DNA of 64,000 bases from Kaistia hirudinis (GTDB lineage: Bacteria; Pseudomonadota; Alphaproteobacteria; Rhizobiales; Kaistiaceae). The notes beneath the pieces are model-generated. The model had not been told where the DNA came from and did not search any database. It saw only the letters and a list, made by a program, of their open reading frames with translations. Both the position numbers and the translations under genes were made by a program. How positions within the stretch are numbered: position 1 is the stretch's first letter; each line of letters opens with the position of its first letter. Positions 1 to 6,971 of this stretch are shown in pieces. The stretch covers positions 124,001-188,000 of the forward strand of contig NZ_JACIDS010000001.1 in NCBI RefSeq assembly GCF_014196455.1, written 5' to 3'.

Positions 1-637
1 GCAGGCCGAGGGCGACGCCGCACTCCATATCGGCTCGCTCGCCGTCACGATCGGCCGCGAGGCGAATTTCGATCATCTCGTGCTGATGACCGGCGCCGCG
101 ATCGCGCGCGCACAGAGCTTCGTCACCTTCGCCGGCGAGCAGGCCCGCGCGGGCCTCTTCGGCGCGACCATGATCGGCGGCAAGCAGCATGCCGACATCC
201 TGCTCAGCGTCGATCACGCCGTGCCGAACGGCTCCAGCCGCGAGCGCTTCAAGGCGGTGATGGACGGGCGTGCCGACGGCATCTTCCAGGGCCGCATCAT
301 CGTGCGCCCCGGCGCGCAGAAGACCGACGCCCGCATGATGACGCAGGGCCTGCTCCTCTCCGAGGAGGCGACCTTCGCCGCCAAGCCGGAACTCGAGATC
401 TTCGCGGACGACGTGCAATGCGCCCATGGCGCGACGTCGGGCGAGGTCGACGAGGACCTGCTGTTCTATCTCATCTCGCGCGGCATCCCGAAGGCCGAGG
501 CCGAAACGCTGCTCGTCACCGCCTTCCTCGCCGAAGCCATCGAAGGCTTGGGCGACGAGGCGATCGGCGAAGCGTTCGAGAAGGTGGCCGTGGATTGGCT
601 CGCGCGGCGGGGTAATTCCGCGAATGGGACTGTTTGA
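1..637 (+). CDS. sufD: SufD, Fe-S cluster assembly protein (5' end outside window)
   Basis: This is the C-terminal part, about 211 residues, of SufD, a subunit of the cytosolic SufB-SufC2-SufD scaffold on which Fe-S clusters are built. The frame is open from base 2 and continues off the left edge. Family signatures seen are VDHAVPNGSSRERF, QGRIIVRPGAQKTDARMM and the C-terminal ADDVQCAHGATSGEVDEDL, typical of the SufB/SufD beta-helix core and tail. It is followed after 2 bases by the ATG of an AT-rich membrane-protein gene and then by sufS, so it sits in a suf operon. sufB and sufC are expected to the left but are not visible. Confidence 0.95.
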   Translation, partial: QAEGDAALHIGSLAVTIGREANFDHLVLMTGAAIARAQSFVTFAGEQARAGLFGATMIGGKQHADILLSVDHAVPNGSSRERFKAVMDGRADGIFQGRIIVRPGAQKTDARMMTQGLLLSEEATFAAKPELEIFADDVQCAHGATSGEVDEDLLFYLISRGIPKAEAETLLVTAFLAEAIEGLGDEAIGEAFEKVAVDWLARRGNSANGTV

Positions 638-639
638 CG

Positions 640-1278
640 ATGTCCATCCGGCGCGTTGTCATTTCGGGACTTAGGGGATTTTTGTCTCCTCGGCGCGCCG
701 TCACCACGTCGACCCTAAGTCGCAATGACTTGGGTATTCTGTTTGCTTTCAGCGTCGCGTTGGTCGCTGTTGCGGCCGTCATTTCTCGCTGGAGTGTAGC
801 TCGTATCGGCCCCGTCTACTCGTTCGAGTCATCGGGAGAACCATTAGCGACAATTGTCTATTTTATCATCTATGGACTGGCGTATGCCGTATTCGTTTTT
901 GTCATGGCATCGTTTTTGTTGGCATTCCTGAAGATCGTGAAGATAAATCCTAATATATACGAATATATTGCGTCACTTTCATTTTCATCTTTAATATTCG
1001 CCATTCTTACATCGCTAAGCGTTTTAGGAATATTTGTATTATCGAGAATCGATGAAGGATTCGTCGATGGATACAAGAACTTTGCAATGAATATTTCTGG
1101 TGTTGCTCCACTTGGGTTTTTGACAAACTCTATCATTGATCTCAGTTTTTCTAAATTTTATATTGTTGGATTTCTCGTAATTGGCTCCCTGGCAGCGACG
1201 GCCTTCACGATGTATTGGGCTAACAAGGTAATCGAATTGATCATTTCTGGAGCGCGTCTCTTGATTGGAGGTGCTTGA
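640..1278 (+). CDS. AT-rich multi-pass membrane protein inserted in the suf operon
   Basis: I do not recognise this 212-residue protein. It has about four hydrophobic spans (near residues 31-50, 70-98, 109-133 and 168-190) and a short basic N-terminus, so it is probably an inner-membrane protein. ATG at 640 was chosen over TTG at 634. The gene starts 2 bases after the sufD stop, and its TGA shares a base with the sufS ATG, so it is tightly built into the operon. Its base composition is foreign: bases 901-1080 count as 63 G+C of 180 (35 percent) against 40 of 60 in sufS at 1381-1440, and it uses codons such as ATA, TTA and AGA that neighbours avoid. This suggests transfer. A contribution to Fe-S assembly is not shown. 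Confidence 0.8.
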   Translation: MSIRRVVISGLRGFLSPRRAVTTSTLSRNDLGILFAFSVALVAVAAVISRWSVARIGPVYSFESSGEPLATIVYFIIYGLAYAVFVFVMASFLLAFLKIVKINPNIYEYIASLSFSSLIFAILTSLSVLGIFVLSRIDEGFVDGYKNFAMNISGVAPLGFLTNSIIDLSFSKFYIVGFLVIGSLAATAFTMYWANKVIELIISGARLLIGGA

Positions 1279-2519
1279 TGATCTCGATCGACGGATCAAG
1301 TGCCCCCTACGACGTCCACGCCATCCGCCGGGATTTTCCGATCCTGGCGCGGACCGTCTATGGCAAGCCGCTGGTCTATCTCGACAATGGCGCCTCGGCG
1401 CAGAAGCCGCGGGCGATGCTCGATGCGGTGATGAAGGCCTATACGGAGGAGTATGCCAACGTCCATCGCGGGCTGCATTTCCTCTCGAACGCTGCGACCG
1501 AGGCCTATGAGGATGCGCGCGAGGCCGTGCGCGCCTTTCTGAATGCCGGCTCGGTCGACGAGGTGATCTTCACCAAATCCTCGACCGAGGCGATCAACCT
1601 CGTCGCGTCCTCGCTCGGCCAGGACATCGGGGAAGGGGACGAGATCATCGTCTCGATCCTCGAGCATCATTCCAACATCGTGCCGTGGAATTTCCTGCGC
1701 GAGCGCAAGGGCGCGGTGATCAGATGGGCGCCGATCGCCGAGGACGGCACGTTCCTGCTCGATGAATTCGAGAAGCTGATCACGCCGCGCACCAAGATCG
1801 TCGCGATCACGCATATGTCCAACGTCACGGGCACGGTCGTGCCGGTCAAGGACGTGATCCGCATCGCGCATGCGCATGGCATCAAGGTTCTGGTCGATGG
1901 CAGCCAGGCGGCCGTGCATATGCCCGTCGATGTCCGTGACCTCGATGCCGATTTCTACGCGATCACCGGTCACAAGCTCTATGGCCCGACCGGCATCGGC
2001 GTGCTCTACGGCAAGAAGGCGCTCCTCTCGGCAATGCCGCCGTTTCTGGGCGGCGGCGAGATGATCCGCGACGTGACGGAGGATTTCGTCACCTATGCCG
2101 AGCCGCCGCACCGCTTCGAGGCCGGCACGCCGCCGATCGTCGAGGCGATCGGCCTCGGCGCGTCGCTGCGCTATGTGGAGGCGATCGGCCGCGAGAAGAT
2201 CGCCGCGCATGAGGCGAGCCTGCTCGCTCATGCCACGGAGCGGCTTTCGGCGATCAACAGCCTCCGGATCTTCGGGACGACGAAGGACAAGGGGGCTATC
2301 ATCGCCTTCGAGATGGAGGGCGCCCATGCGCATGACGTCTCGACCATCATCGATCGCGAAGGCGTTGCCGTGCGCGCCGGGACCCATTGCGCGCAGCCCC
2401 TGCTGACGCGCTTCGGCGTCACGTCGACCTGCCGCGCCTCCTTCGGTCTCTACAACACGCATGAAGAGGTCGACCGCCTCGCCGATGCGCTGATCAAAGC
2501 GCGCGCCTTCTTTGCCTGA
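1278..2519 (+). CDS. sufS: SufS, group II cysteine desulfurase
   Basis: A PLP enzyme of 413 residues that removes sulfur from L-cysteine as a persulfide and feeds it to the SufBCD scaffold. The PLP lysine is K233 in ITGHKLYGPTGIG and the persulfide cysteine is C371 in RAGTHCAQPL, the form seen in group II desulfurases. SSTEAINLVA and EHHSNIVPW (cofactor-binding histidine region) are also present. The ATG at 1278 overlaps the preceding stop (TGATG) and has a GGAGG at 1266-1270 inside the upstream gene, so translation is probably coupled. Length matches the family. Confidence 0.97.
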   Translation: MISIDGSSAPYDVHAIRRDFPILARTVYGKPLVYLDNGASAQKPRAMLDAVMKAYTEEYANVHRGLHFLSNAATEAYEDAREAVRAFLNAGSVDEVIFTKSSTEAINLVASSLGQDIGEGDEIIVSILEHHSNIVPWNFLRERKGAVIRWAPIAEDGTFLLDEFEKLITPRTKIVAITHMSNVTGTVVPVKDVIRIAHAHGIKVLVDGSQAAVHMPVDVRDLDADFYAITGHKLYGPTGIGVLYGKKALLSAMPPFLGGGEMIRDVTEDFVTYAEPPHRFEAGTPPIVEAIGLGASLRYVEAIGREKIAAHEASLLAHATERLSAINSLRIFGTTKDKGAIIAFEMEGAHAHDVSTIIDREGVAVRAGTHCAQPLLTRFGVTSTCRASFGLYNTHEEVDRLADALIKARAFFA

Positions 2520-2528
2520 GGAAAGACC

Positions 2529-2951
2529 ATGTCCGACGACACGCTGATCGGGGACGACGCCGCCAAGCCCGCCGAAGACGCGGCCCATCCGGCGGATGGC
2601 GCGGAGCTGCCGCTGGCCGCCCCCTCGACGATTCCGCCGGAGGAACTCGAGCAGCTGACGGCCGACATCATCGCGGCTCTCAAGACGGTCTATGACCCGG
2701 AAATCCCGGCCGACATCTATGAGCTCGGCCTGATCTACAAGGTCGACATCGACGACGGCCGCAATGTCGCGATCGACATGACGCTGACGGCGCCGGGCTG
2801 TCCCGTTGCCGGCGAAATGCCGGGCTGGGTCGAGAACGCCGTCGGCGCCATCCCCGGCATCGGCCGCGTCGACGTCAACATGACCTTCGATCCGCCCTGG
2901 TCGCAGGACCGCATGTCGGACGAGGCGCGCGTCGCGCTCGACTGGTACTGA
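2529..2951 (+). CDS. sufT: SufT-type Fe-S assembly protein (DUF59/MIP18 family)
   Basis: A 140-residue protein of the DUF59 (PaaD/MIP18) family that helps mature Fe-S proteins. The first 40 or so residues are an acidic, Ala/Pro-rich tail. The DUF59 core follows, with VYDPEIPADIYELGLIYKV, the TAPGCPVAGEMPG loop carrying the conserved cysteine, and VNMTFDPPWSQDRMSDEAR at the end. It lies 9 bases after sufS in the same operon, as in many SUF clusters. Confidence 0.93.
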   Translation: MSDDTLIGDDAAKPAEDAAHPADGAELPLAAPSTIPPEELEQLTADIIAALKTVYDPEIPADIYELGLIYKVDIDDGRNVAIDMTLTAPGCPVAGEMPGWVENAVGAIPGIGRVDVNMTFDPPWSQDRMSDEARVALDWY

Positions 2952-2958
2952 GGCTTCG

Positions 2959-3387
2959 ATGGGGCGCTCGGTTCCGCCGATCACCGGCGTGCTCGAAACG
3001 GCGATCTATGTCGCGGATGTGCCGCGCGCGGCCGCCTTCTACGAGGACGTTCTCGGCCTGTCGCGCCTCCTCGGCGACGATCGCCTCGTGGCGCTCAATG
3101 CCGGGCCGGCGAGCGTGCTGCTGATCTTTCTCCAGGGCGGCACGCCGAACGACATCGTGCTTCCCGGCGGCAGGATCCCGGCGCATGACGGCTCCGGTCC
3201 CTATCATTTCGCGCTCCGCATTCCGGCCAGCGCGCTCGACGACTGGCGCAACCATCTGAAGCAGCGGCGCGTCGCGATCACCGCTGAAATGGCCTGGCCG
3301 CAAGGCGGGCACAGCCTCTACCTCAATGACCCGGACGGCCATGTCGTGGAACTGGCGACGCCGGGGATTTGGTCGAACGATTCCTAA
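2959..3387 (+). CDS. VOC (glyoxalase/bleomycin-resistance fold) protein
   Basis: A 142-residue single vicinal-oxygen-chelate domain. The paired beta-alpha-beta modules are visible: ETAIYVADVPRAAAFYEDVL near the N-terminus, PYHFALRIP mid-way, and LYLNDPDGHVVELATPG at the end, where H and E would bind a divalent metal. VOC proteins include dioxygenases, glyoxalases and drug-binding proteins, and no substrate can be read from the sequence. It follows sufT by only 7 bases, so it is probably cotranscribed with suf, but no link to Fe-S assembly is known to me. Confidence 0.85.
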   Translation: MGRSVPPITGVLETAIYVADVPRAAAFYEDVLGLSRLLGDDRLVALNAGPASVLLIFLQGGTPNDIVLPGGRIPAHDGSGPYHFALRIPASALDDWRNHLKQRRVAITAEMAWPQGGHSLYLNDPDGHVVELATPGIWSNDS

Positions 3388-3470
3388 GTAGGCGTCATGC
3401 CTTGCCGAAGGGCCGGGGATGCACGATCTTAGGGTGAAGATGCGTCGTTCGGCGCGTGCATAGGTCTGGT

Positions 3471-3603
3471 CCTTCACCTCTCCCACAGGGAGAGGTCGAC
3501 ACACGCAGTGTGGCGGGTGAGGGGTTGGGGAATTCTCCGGAGAGGGCCGTAACCCCTCACCCGGACCTGCGGTCCGACCTCTCCCTCTGGGAGAGGTGAA
3601 AGG
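3471..3603. repeat. Long intergenic inverted repeat (REP/BIME-like) between the VOC gene and sufA
   Basis: The arm beginning CCTTCACCTCTCCC (3471) plus its inner GGCGGGTGAGGGGTT (about 3512-3527) is mirrored by AACCCCTCACCCGG (3551-3564) and ACCTCTCCCTCTGGGAGAGG (ending near 3598). Each arm also contains its own small hairpin, CTCTCCC(A/T)C(A/T)GGGAGAG. The whole can fold into a branched stem over about 130 bases. This hairpin vocabulary is common between genes of Hyphomicrobiales. It could attenuate or process the suf transcript ahead of sufA. Confidence 0.8.
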
Positions 3604-3659
3604 GCCGCTTGGCCGAGGGACTAGCCGACGGCGCTTGCGCCGAACCAGGAGACACTGCC

Positions 3660-4046
3660 ATGGGCGCTCGTCCGCGCTTTGCCGTCATGTCGCTCACCGA
3701 GGCCGCCGCCGAGCGGATCCGGGAGATCGTCGAGGATTCCGATCGGCCGGTGCTGGGCCTGCGCATCGGCGTCAAGAAGGGCGGCTGCGCCGGCATGGAA
3801 TACACCATGAAGCCGGTCGAGGAGGCCGATCCCAAGGACGAGCGCATCGAGGCGAATGGCGCGGCGGTGTTCGTCGACCCCTCGGCCGTGCTGTTCCTGC
3901 TCGGTACCGTCATGGATTTCGAGACGACCAAGCTGCGCTCCGGCTTCGTGTTCAAGAACCCGAACGAGGTCTCGGCCTGCGGCTGCGGCGAATCCGTGAT
4001 GCTGAAGCCGGCCGACATGGCCGCCGCGTCAAACGCGGCGGGGTAA
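3660..4046 (+). CDS. sufA: SufA/IscA-type A-type Fe-S carrier
   Basis: A 128-residue HesB/IscA-family carrier that receives a cluster from the scaffold and passes it to apoproteins. The three conserved cysteines are present: KKGGCAGMEY, and the CGC pair in VSACGCGESV. ATG 3660 was chosen because an AGGAGA lies about 9 bases upstream and the protein then has normal length; an in-frame upstream extension looks non-coding. It closes the suf cluster and is separated from the preceding genes by the hairpin repeat, so it may be expressed at a different level. Confidence 0.95.
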   Translation: MGARPRFAVMSLTEAAAERIREIVEDSDRPVLGLRIGVKKGGCAGMEYTMKPVEEADPKDERIEANGAAVFVDPSAVLFLLGTVMDFETTKLRSGFVFKNPNEVSACGCGESVMLKPADMAAASNAAG

Positions 4047-4076
4047 TCGCGCCCCCGCCGCTTGGGCGCATGCGCC

Positions 4077-4991
4077 TCAGCGCCGCGCGACTGCCTCCAT
4101 GATCAGCGAGCGGTGCGCGCCAACGCCGGCCATGACGCCGGCGGCCGAGGCGAGGGTCGCATTGTGCATCGGGCTCGAAGCGTCGCCGGCCGCGAAGACG
4201 CCGGGAACGCTGGTCTCCTTCATCGGATCGACCTTGATCATCAGCCCCATCGGGCCGTCTTCGAACGCGCAGCCGAGCTGATCGGCGAGCGGGCTCGCCA
4301 TATGGATCGTCGGCGCCGTGAACAGCGCATCGACGCGAACCACCCTTCCATCCGCGAGGCGCACCGCCTCGAGATTGGGCGCGTCCCCGACAAGCGCTGT
4401 GACGGGGCTGCGCTCGATCGCGACGCCGCGCGCCTCCAGAAGGGTTCGCTGCTCGGCGTCCGGCTCGAAGATGGACTGGGTGAACAGCGTCACGGCGCCC
4501 CAATCGACGACGAGGGCGGCTTGGTGCGCCGCATGCGGGCCATTCGCGAGAACGCCGAGGCTGCGACCCTCGCCGATCTCATAGCCGTGACAATAGGGGC
4601 AGTGTAGCACCGTGCGGCCCCAGCGCTCGGCAAGCCCGGGAATAGGTGGCAACTCGTCGCGCAGGCCCGTTGCCAGCACGAGCAGGCGCCCCTTCTCCTG
4701 TCCGCCGCCGCGCAGCGTGAGGAGAAAGCCGCCCTCCACGCGCTCCGCCTTGATCGCCTCGTCGTCGATGAACGTCACGGTCGAGTAGGCGGCCAGCTGG
4801 CGCCGCGCCTCGTCGCGGATCGCGGCGGGGGTGCGGCCGTCCTGGCCGAGAAAGCCATGGGACGCCACGGCGAAGCGGTTGCGCGGCAGGCCGGAGTCGA
4901 TGACCAGGACCTTGCGCCGCGCGCGGGCCAGCTGCATCGCCGCGGACAGGCCGGCGAAGCTGCCGCCGACGATAATGACGTCATGTTGCAT
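4077..4991 (-). CDS. NAD(P)/FAD-dependent oxidoreductase, thioredoxin-reductase-like
   Basis: A 304-residue two-dinucleotide-domain flavoprotein. The FAD Rossmann motif IIVGGSFAGLSAA is at residues 6-18, and a redox-active CPYC (C131, C134) sits in TVLHCPYCHGYEIG. The second FAD motif is VPGVFAAGDASSPMHN near the C-terminus. It resembles the stand-alone thioredoxin-reductase-like group rather than a recognised TrxB; the natural partner is unknown. The start has a GGAG 9 bases upstream. It is divergent from the Rrf2 gene at 5154, a common regulator/target pairing, so redox-responsive control is a reasonable inference. Confidence 0.9.
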   Translation of the reverse strand: MQHDVIIVGGSFAGLSAAMQLARARRKVLVIDSGLPRNRFAVASHGFLGQDGRTPAAIRDEARRQLAAYSTVTFIDDEAIKAERVEGGFLLTLRGGGQEKGRLLVLATGLRDELPPIPGLAERWGRTVLHCPYCHGYEIGEGRSLGVLANGPHAAHQAALVVDWGAVTLFTQSIFEPDAEQRTLLEARGVAIERSPVTALVGDAPNLEAVRLADGRVVRVDALFTAPTIHMASPLADQLGCAFEDGPMGLMIKVDPMKETSVPGVFAAGDASSPMHNATLASAAGVMAGVGAHRSLIMEAVARR

Positions 4992-5089
4992 GAGGGCATT
5001 CTCCTTATCCGGCGCGCCGGGACGCAATGTCCCGCGTGCCATGTCATGTATCTTCATAAGTTCCATATTGCGGTGACGGTCGCTGATAT

Positions 5090-5106
5090 GCAACTCGTAT
5101 TGTTGC
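5090..5106. promoter_or_regulatory. Candidate operator GCAAC-N7-GTTGC in the divergent oxidoreductase/rrf2 region
   Basis: A perfect 5-base inverted repeat, GCAAC TCGTATT GTTGC, lies 48 bases before the Rrf2 start and about 100 bases before the divergent flavoprotein start. Placement suits an autoregulatory Rrf2 site. The arms are short, so chance is possible. Confidence 0.35.
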
Positions 5107-5153
5107 GAGATAGGGCGCGGTGCCCGTCTTGGGGCATTGGAAGGCAGGGCATC

Positions 5154-5615
5154 ATGCGCAGCGACAGTCGGCTTTCCCGGATGCTGCATGTGCTGATCCA
5201 CATGGCGGATCACGAAGGGCCGATGACCTCCGAAGGCATCGCTCTGATGCTCGGCACCAATCCGGTCGTCGTGCGGCGAACCATGGGCGGCCTGCGCGAA
5301 AGCGGCTATGTGCGCTCGGAGAAGGGGCATGGCGGGGGCTGGACGCTGGCGCGGCCGCTGGACCAGATCACGCTGCTCGACGTTTACCGCGCCGTCGGCG
5401 AGCCCTCGCTCTTCGCCATCGGTCCTTCCGACGACGATCCGCGCTGCCTGGTCGAGCAGGCGGTGAATGCGGCGCTGGACGAGGCGCTGCAGGCGGCGCG
5501 GTCGCTCCTGCTCGCGCGCTTCGGCGCGATCTCGATCGCCGATGTTGCCGACGACTTCCGCGAAAGGGCGGCGCGGCTGATCGGCGGGGTTGGTCCTGCC
5601 AGCCAAACGGGGTAG
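5154..5615 (+). CDS. Rrf2-family transcriptional regulator
   Basis: A 153-residue winged-helix regulator. The Rrf2 signature is clear: RLSRMLHVLIHMA at the N-terminus, the recognition region TSEGIALMLGTNPVVVRRTM, and the wing KGHGGGWTLARPLDQITLL. It has a single cysteine (C98, in DDDPRCLVEQ), not the three that hold an Fe-S cluster in IscR/NsrR, so it is closer to the YwnA/HypR-like thiol-sensing type. It is divergent from the CPYC flavoprotein at 4077-4991, which is its likely target. Upstream in-frame codons exist but ATG 5154 gives the usual family length. Confidence 0.9.
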   Translation: MRSDSRLSRMLHVLIHMADHEGPMTSEGIALMLGTNPVVVRRTMGGLRESGYVRSEKGHGGGWTLARPLDQITLLDVYRAVGEPSLFAIGPSDDDPRCLVEQAVNAALDEALQAARSLLLARFGAISIADVADDFRERAARLIGGVGPASQTG

Positions 5616-5675
5616 GAGCGGGGCTTCACCATCGACTCGCGCAGGAGGGCCGGCTCGGCGGGCCGGTTTGGAGCC

Positions 5676-6344
5676 ATGACGTCACTGTTCGATCGCCTGA
5701 AGCGCGATGCCGCGCCGGAATGGGCCGCCTATGTCGAGCATCCCTTCGTGCGCGGCCTCGGCGACGGCTCGCTGCCGGCCGAGAGCTTCCGGCACTATCT
5801 GGTGCAGGACTATCTGTTCCTGATCGAATTCGCCCGCGCCTATGCGATCGGCGTCTACAAGGCGCCGAACCTGATGGAGATGCGGAAGGCCGCCGCCGGT
5901 GTCGAGGCCATCCTTGCCGAGACCAATCTCCATCTGACGCTCTGCGCCGGCTGGGGGCTCGACGCCGCCGCCATCGAAGCGGCACCGGCTGCCCGCGCGA
6001 CGATCGCCTATACGCGCTTCGTGCAAGAGGCGGGCCTCCGCGGTGATCTGCTCGACCTCGTGGTCGGCCTCTCGCCCTGCGTGGTCGGCTATGCGGAGAT
6101 CGGGACGGCGCTGGCTTCGCGCGCACCGCGCCTCGCCGATGACAACCATCCCTATGCGGCATGGATCCGCGAATATGCCGGCGAAGCCTATCAGGCGATC
6201 GCCGCGGAAAGCCTCGACCAGATCGAGCGGCTGGCGCGCGACTATCTGACCGAGGCGCGCTATCCTCGCCTTCTGGAGATCTTCCGTCAGGCCGTGCGGC
6301 TGGAAGCGGAGTTCTGGCAGATGGGACTGACGCTGGCGGATTGA
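5676..6344 (+). CDS. tenA: TenA-family thiamine salvage hydrolase
   Basis: A 222-residue all-helical TenA protein, which deaminates aminopyrimidines (or cleaves thiamine) to return HMP for thiamine synthesis. The family region HYLVQDYLFLIEFARAYA is at residues 40-57, and the catalytic cysteine C135 in LSPCVVGYAEIG falls at the position used in Bacillus TenA. A conserved Glu precedes the terminal FW pair (EAEFW). GGAG lies 8 bases before the ATG. thiD, another HMP-salvage gene, is in this window at 24242 but not adjacent. Followed closely by the TfoX-like gene. Confidence 0.93.
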   Translation: MTSLFDRLKRDAAPEWAAYVEHPFVRGLGDGSLPAESFRHYLVQDYLFLIEFARAYAIGVYKAPNLMEMRKAAAGVEAILAETNLHLTLCAGWGLDAAAIEAAPAARATIAYTRFVQEAGLRGDLLDLVVGLSPCVVGYAEIGTALASRAPRLADDNHPYAAWIREYAGEAYQAIAAESLDQIERLARDYLTEARYPRLLEIFRQAVRLEAEFWQMGLTLAD

Positions 6345-6352
6345 GGCGGACG

Positions 6353-6745
6353 ATGAGCGCGGACCGGGAATTCCTCGAGGAACTGTTCGAGCCGGTCGGC
6401 CGCGTCGGCTTCCGCCGCATGTTCGGCGGGCTCGGCATTTTTCGCGACGGGCTGATGTTCGGCCTCGTCGCCGGGGAGGTCCTGCACTTCAAGGCAGACG
6501 AGGCGGGCCGGTCGGCGTTCGAGGCGGAGGGCTGCGCGCCCTTCAGCTACGACACCAAGGATGGTCGGCGCACGCTGACCAGCTATTGGCGCGTGCCGGA
6601 GCGGCTGTTCGACGAGCCAGACGAATTCCGCGTCTGGGCGCTACGGGCGGTGGATGTCGCGATTCGTGCCGATGCCGGCAAATCCAGCCGCGCGGGCAAG
6701 AAAAAGCCCGCCGGAACCGCGTCCGGCGGGCTCATTCAGGATTGA
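6353..6745 (+). CDS. TfoX N-terminal domain protein
   Basis: A 130-residue protein made of a single TfoX N-terminal domain: RRMFGGLGIFRDGLMFGLV and LHFKADE near the middle, then SYWRVPERLFDEPDEFRVWA. In gammaproteobacteria TfoX governs competence, but stand-alone N-domain proteins in alphaproteobacteria have no established role. The C-terminal tail is Lys/Ala-rich, and its last codons double as a hairpin serving the opposite strand (see 6698-6732). It starts 8 bases after tenA and is probably cotranscribed. Confidence 0.85.
   Translation: MSADREFLEELFEPVGRVGFRRMFGGLGIFRDGLMFGLVAGEVLHFKADEAGRSAFEAEGCAPFSYDTKDGRRTLTSYWRVPERLFDEPDEFRVWALRAVDVAIRADAGKSSRAGKKKPAGTASGGLIQD
6698..6732 (-). terminator. 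Rho-independent terminator for the small lipoprotein gene
   Basis: On the minus strand a perfect 10-bp stem (AGCCCGCCGG at 6705-6714 against CCGGCGGGCT at 6723-6732, 8-base loop) is followed by TTTTTCTT. It lies 30 bases past the stop of the minus-strand lipoprotein gene and inside the coding sequence of the convergent TfoX-like gene. Confidence 0.85.
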
Positions 6746-6761
6746 ACGAGGCCGTGGGGCC

Positions 6762-6896
6762 TCAGTTGTTGCAGATGACGGGGCCGCCAACAGTGGTGCT
6801 GGCCTGCTGGCAGGAGCCCGTCTGGCCCTGCTGATAGACCGACTGACAGCCGGCCAGCCCCAGCAGCGAGACCAACAAGACGACAGCGACGCGCAT
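6762..6896 (-). CDS. Small lipoprotein (44 residues)
   Basis: A very short open frame with a clear lipoprotein signal: basic start MRVAVVLLVSLLGLAGC, with lipobox LAGC and the lipidated cysteine at residue 17. The mature part is only about 28 residues, Gln/Ser/Gly-rich, with two more cysteines (one in GSCQQ, one in VICNN) that could form a disulfide. It is not an entericidin that I recognise. Support comes from the lipobox, a purine-rich GGGGG tract upstream, and a strong terminator 30 bases beyond its stop. It lies downstream of the aas-type fusion on the same strand but with 75 bases between. Confidence 0.75.
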   Translation of the reverse strand: MRVAVVLLVSLLGLAGCQSVYQQGQTGSCQQASTTVGGPVICNN

Positions 6897-6971
6897 TTCC
6901 AACCCCCGGGGCCTGATAATCGATGTGCGGACTCTAGTCGGTCGACCGTGCAGTGTCGAGCCGCAACGCGC

